Origin: Mycobacterium seoulense
GTDB taxonomy: Bacteria > Actinomycetota > Actinomycetes > Mycobacteriales > Mycobacteriaceae
NCBI RefSeq assembly: GCF_010731595.1
Contig: NZ_AP022582.1
Coordinates: forward strand, 3,658,001 to 3,722,000
Direction: 5' to 3'
DNA length: 64,000 nt
The position numbers were made by a program, and so were the translations under genes. Numbering within the stretch: the stretch's first letter is position 1; the number at the start of each line of letters is the position of its first letter. A model generated the notes under the pieces. It was given only the letters and a program-made list of their open reading frames with translations, had not been told where the DNA came from and searched no databases. Shown here in pieces: positions 62,111 through 64,000 of the stretch.

Positions 62111-63055
62111 GTGCGCATGGCGCTCAAGCGGGGACGAAGCGCGGTGGGCGATACGCTGCGCTGGCTGCCCGCCGTGCTGGTCCTGCTGGCCGGCGGCGCG
62201 CTCACCGGTTGCGCCGGCCCGGCGCATCCGCACGCCGCCGCGGTCGTGGCCTCCACCGGCGTGTGGGGCAGCGTGGCGCGCGCCGTCACCGGCGGTCACG
62301 TCGAGGTGAACTCGATCCTGACCGGGAGTGACATCGACCCGCACTCCTACCAGGCCAGCCCCTCGGACGCCGCCGCCATCACCGACGCCGGCCTGGTCGT
62401 GTACAACGGCGGCGGCTACGACCCGTGGGTCGAGCAGGTGCTGGCCGGGCATCCCGGCGTCAAAGCGATCGGCGCCTACTCGTTCCTCAAGAGAACCACC
62501 GTGGGAGGGCAGCCCGCCAACGAGCACGTCTTCTACGACCTCGACGTCGCCAAGTCGGTCGCCTTGGCCATCGCCGACCGGGTGGCCGTCATCGACCCGG
62601 CCCATGCCGCCGACTACCGGGCCAACGCCGCCGGGTTCTGCCGCGACGCCGACGCGGTCGCCATCACCGAACACGCCATCGCCACCGCCTACCCCGGCAC
62701 CCCGGTCGTCGCGACCGAACCGGTGGGCCACTACCTGCTGGCGGCGTCCGGACTGGTCAACCGCACGCCGCCCGCCTTCACCGCGGCCAACGAGAACGCG
62801 ACGGACCCCGCACCGGCCGACATGGCGTTCGTCCTCGATCTGATCGACCACCGTCAGGTGTCGGCGCTGCTGGTCAACCCGCAGACGTCCACCGTCGCGA
62901 TCAACGGGTTGCGGGATGCCGCGCGGCGCTCGGGTGTGCCGGTGACCGAGGTGAGCGAAACCCTGCCCGACGGAACCGATTACCTGACCTGGCAGCGCAG
63001 CACGGTCAACCAGCTGCTGGCCGCCCTGCAGTCGGGCCGGTCCGTACAGCCGTGA
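62111..63055 (+). CDS. Zinc/manganese ABC transporter substrate-binding lipoprotein
   Basis: A 314-residue ZnuA/TroA-type metal-binding lipoprotein. The signal segment ends in a lipobox LTGC at residues 31-34 (C34 lipidation). Probable metal ligands are the histidine in DIDPHSYQ, the histidine in NEHVFYDL and the histidine in EPVGHYLL; the C-terminal carboxylate/histidine set is less clear. The GTG at 62111 follows a GAGAGGAA sequence; the ATG at 62117 is an alternative. The stop overlaps the ATPase GTG by 4 bp. A Zur-like box upstream points to zinc. Confidence 0.88.
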   Translation: MRMALKRGRSAVGDTLRWLPAVLVLLAGGALTGCAGPAHPHAAAVVASTGVWGSVARAVTGGHVEVNSILTGSDIDPHSYQASPSDAAAITDAGLVVYNGGGYDPWVEQVLAGHPGVKAIGAYSFLKRTTVGGQPANEHVFYDLDVAKSVALAIADRVAVIDPAHAADYRANAAGFCRDADAVAITEHAIATAYPGTPVVATEPVGHYLLAASGLVNRTPPAFTAANENATDPAPADMAFVLDLIDHRQVSALLVNPQTSTVAINGLRDAARRSGVPVTEVSETLPDGTDYLTWQRSTVNQLLAALQSGRSVQP

Positions 63056-63876
63056 GCCTCGACGCGGCCCCGGCCGTCGACCCCTACCCGGACACCGTCT
63101 CGCTGCGCGGTGCCCGGCTGGCGTTCGGCGACCGCCTGCTGTGGGACCACCTCGACCTGTCGGTGTCGCGCGGCGAGTTCATCGCGGTCCTGGGCCCCAA
63201 CGGCAGCGGCAAGACGTCGCTGCTCAAGGTGCTGCTCGGGCAGCTGTCGCTGTCCGGCGGTGTCGCCCTGATCGACGGCAAGCCGATGAACTCGGGCAGC
63301 GGCCGCGTCGGCTACGTGCCGCAACACCGGCCGATGGACCACGACGTGATGCTTCGCGGACGCGACCTGGTCCGGCTGGGCATCGACGGACACCGCTGGG
63401 GCGCCATCCCGCTGACATCCGCCGGCCGGGCCCGCCGCCGCGCGGCCGTGGCCGACGCGCTGCGCCAGGTCAACGCCGAACACCTGGCAGACGTGCGGGT
63501 GGGTGTGATGTCGGGCGGCGAGCTGCAGCGCATGCGCATCGCGCAGGCTTTGGTCAGTGACCCGATGCTGCTGCTGTGCGACGAGCCGCTGCTGGCACTG
63601 GACCCGGCGAACGCGAAGCTGGTGTCGGCGCTGATCGAGCGCCGCCGCCGGGACGCCGCGACCACCGTCATCGTCGTCACCCACGACGTCAACGCGATCC
63701 TGCCGTACGTGGACCGGCTGGTGTATCTGGTCGACGGACGGTTCCGGATCGGCACCGTCGAAGAGGTGATGACGACGGAGACGCTCTCCCTGCTGTACCG
63801 GGCCGACATCCAGGTGGTCAAGGTCAAGGACCGCTACGTGGTGGTGGGCGACACCAACGACGGTGCCCACCCGTGA
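63052..63876 (+). CDS. Zinc-type ABC transporter ATP-binding protein
   Basis: A 274-residue ABC ATPase of the ZnuC/MntB metal subfamily. Walker A is GPNGSGKTSLL (about residues 47-57), the signature is VMSGGELQRMRIAQAL, Walker B is MLLLCDEPLLALD and the switch histidine is in VIVVTHDVNA. The GTG overlaps the lipoprotein stop; its stop overlaps the permease start by 4 bp. Confidence 0.93.
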   Translation: MSLDAAPAVDPYPDTVSLRGARLAFGDRLLWDHLDLSVSRGEFIAVLGPNGSGKTSLLKVLLGQLSLSGGVALIDGKPMNSGSGRVGYVPQHRPMDHDVMLRGRDLVRLGIDGHRWGAIPLTSAGRARRRAAVADALRQVNAEHLADVRVGVMSGGELQRMRIAQALVSDPMLLLCDEPLLALDPANAKLVSALIERRRRDAATTVIVVTHDVNAILPYVDRLVYLVDGRFRIGTVEEVMTTETLSLLYRADIQVVKVKDRYVVVGDTNDGAHP

Positions 63877-64000
63877 ACCACCGGCTCACCGACGTCCTGG
63901 CCCACCTGCTCGACTTCGACGTCACCGCCCACCTGCTCGGGCATGACTTCGTGCGGCAAGCGCTGCTCGCCGCCGCGCTGCTGGGACTGGTGGCCGGGTT
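63873..64000 (+). CDS. Zinc-type ABC transporter permease (cut by window edge)
   Basis: The first 42 residues of a likely ZnuB-type permease: a short hydrophilic N-terminus (VNHRLTDVLAHLLDFDVTAH) and the beginning of the first membrane helix (QALLAAALLGLVAG). The GTG at 63873 overlaps the ATPase stop by 4 bp. The rest lies beyond the window, so the assignment is by operon context. Confidence 0.75.
   Translation, partial: MNHRLTDVLAHLLDFDVTAHLLGHDFVRQALLAAALLGLVAG

Overview
This window is high-GC actinobacterial DNA that matches, gene for gene, the sterol (cholesterol) catabolism region of slow-growing mycobacteria, the interval called Rv3518c (cyp142) to Rv3575c in M. tuberculosis H37Rv. The assignment rests on recognisable protein sequences (KshA, CYP125, HsaC, NAT, KstR and others), on gene order, and on palindromic operators of the two TetR-type sterol regulators KstR and KstR2. 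Species cannot be fixed from the sequence alone. It is not H37Rv: the PPE genes that interrupt the tuberculosis cluster and fdxB are absent, and several unrelated genes sit in or near their places. This comparison is from memory of the H37Rv gene order.

Layout. 1-2568: cyp142 (cut by the window edge), an acetoacetate-decarboxylase-like protein and an F420/luciferase-like oxidoreductase. 2633-8579: DUF35 protein, thiolase-like Ltp4 and Ltp3, an NTF2-like protein, a gamma-carbonic-anhydrase-like protein, KshA (ring hydroxylase oxygenase) and a small unknown. 8581-11641: sulfotransferase, SDR and DUF1214 operon. 11730-12029: hemophore-like secreted protein. 12084-17511: hsaF-hsaG-hsaE (meta-cleavage lower pathway) divergent from kstD and a MaoC hydratase. 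17582-18427: a DUF559 gene bracketed by palindromic repeats. 18570-24497: ltp2-chsH1-chsH2-chsE2-chsE1-cyp125, which shorten the sterol side chain, divergent from fadA5-ddn. 26700-29158: a ruined second Ddn-like gene, a non-canonical P450 and a PNPOx-like protein. 29164-34491: KstR2-type C/D-ring genes (two SDRs, echA20, ipdA, ipdB, ipdC). 34534-37358: an accessory block (deazaflavin nitroreductase, SatD plus membrane partner, AraC, glyoxalase). 37342-46959: fadA6, kstR2, ipdF, fadE30, fadD3, fadE31-33, aspB. 46956-52398: nat, a DsbA/MrxC-like oxidoreductase, a PknK-like kinase fused to Kelch propellers and a coiled-coil membrane protein. 52395-60903: hsaB-hsaC-hsaD-hsaA, kshB, a secreted protein, fadE34 and kstR. 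60908-64000: a LacI regulator, then a zinc-type ABC transporter behind a Zur-like box.

How the genes work together. CYP125/CYP142 oxidise the side-chain terminus. FadA5, ChsE1-ChsE2, ChsH1-ChsH2 and Ltp2 shorten it, and FadE34 acts on related side-chain acyl-CoAs. KstD and KshAB open ring B. HsaA-HsaB hydroxylate, HsaC cleaves ring A, HsaD hydrolyses, and HsaE-F-G give pyruvate and propionyl-CoA. FadD3, FadE30, IpdF, IpdC, EchA20, IpdA/B, FadE31-33 and FadA6 degrade the remaining C/D rings. I read ten KstR-like operators and three KstR2-like operators at the expected promoters.

The least expected content is the Kelch-linked receptor kinase, the palindrome-flanked DUF559 gene, a repeated element that carries the Shine-Dalgarno sequence of three sterol genes, a SatD gene with an apparently leaderless promoter inside an inverted repeat, and several catalytic-residue variants.
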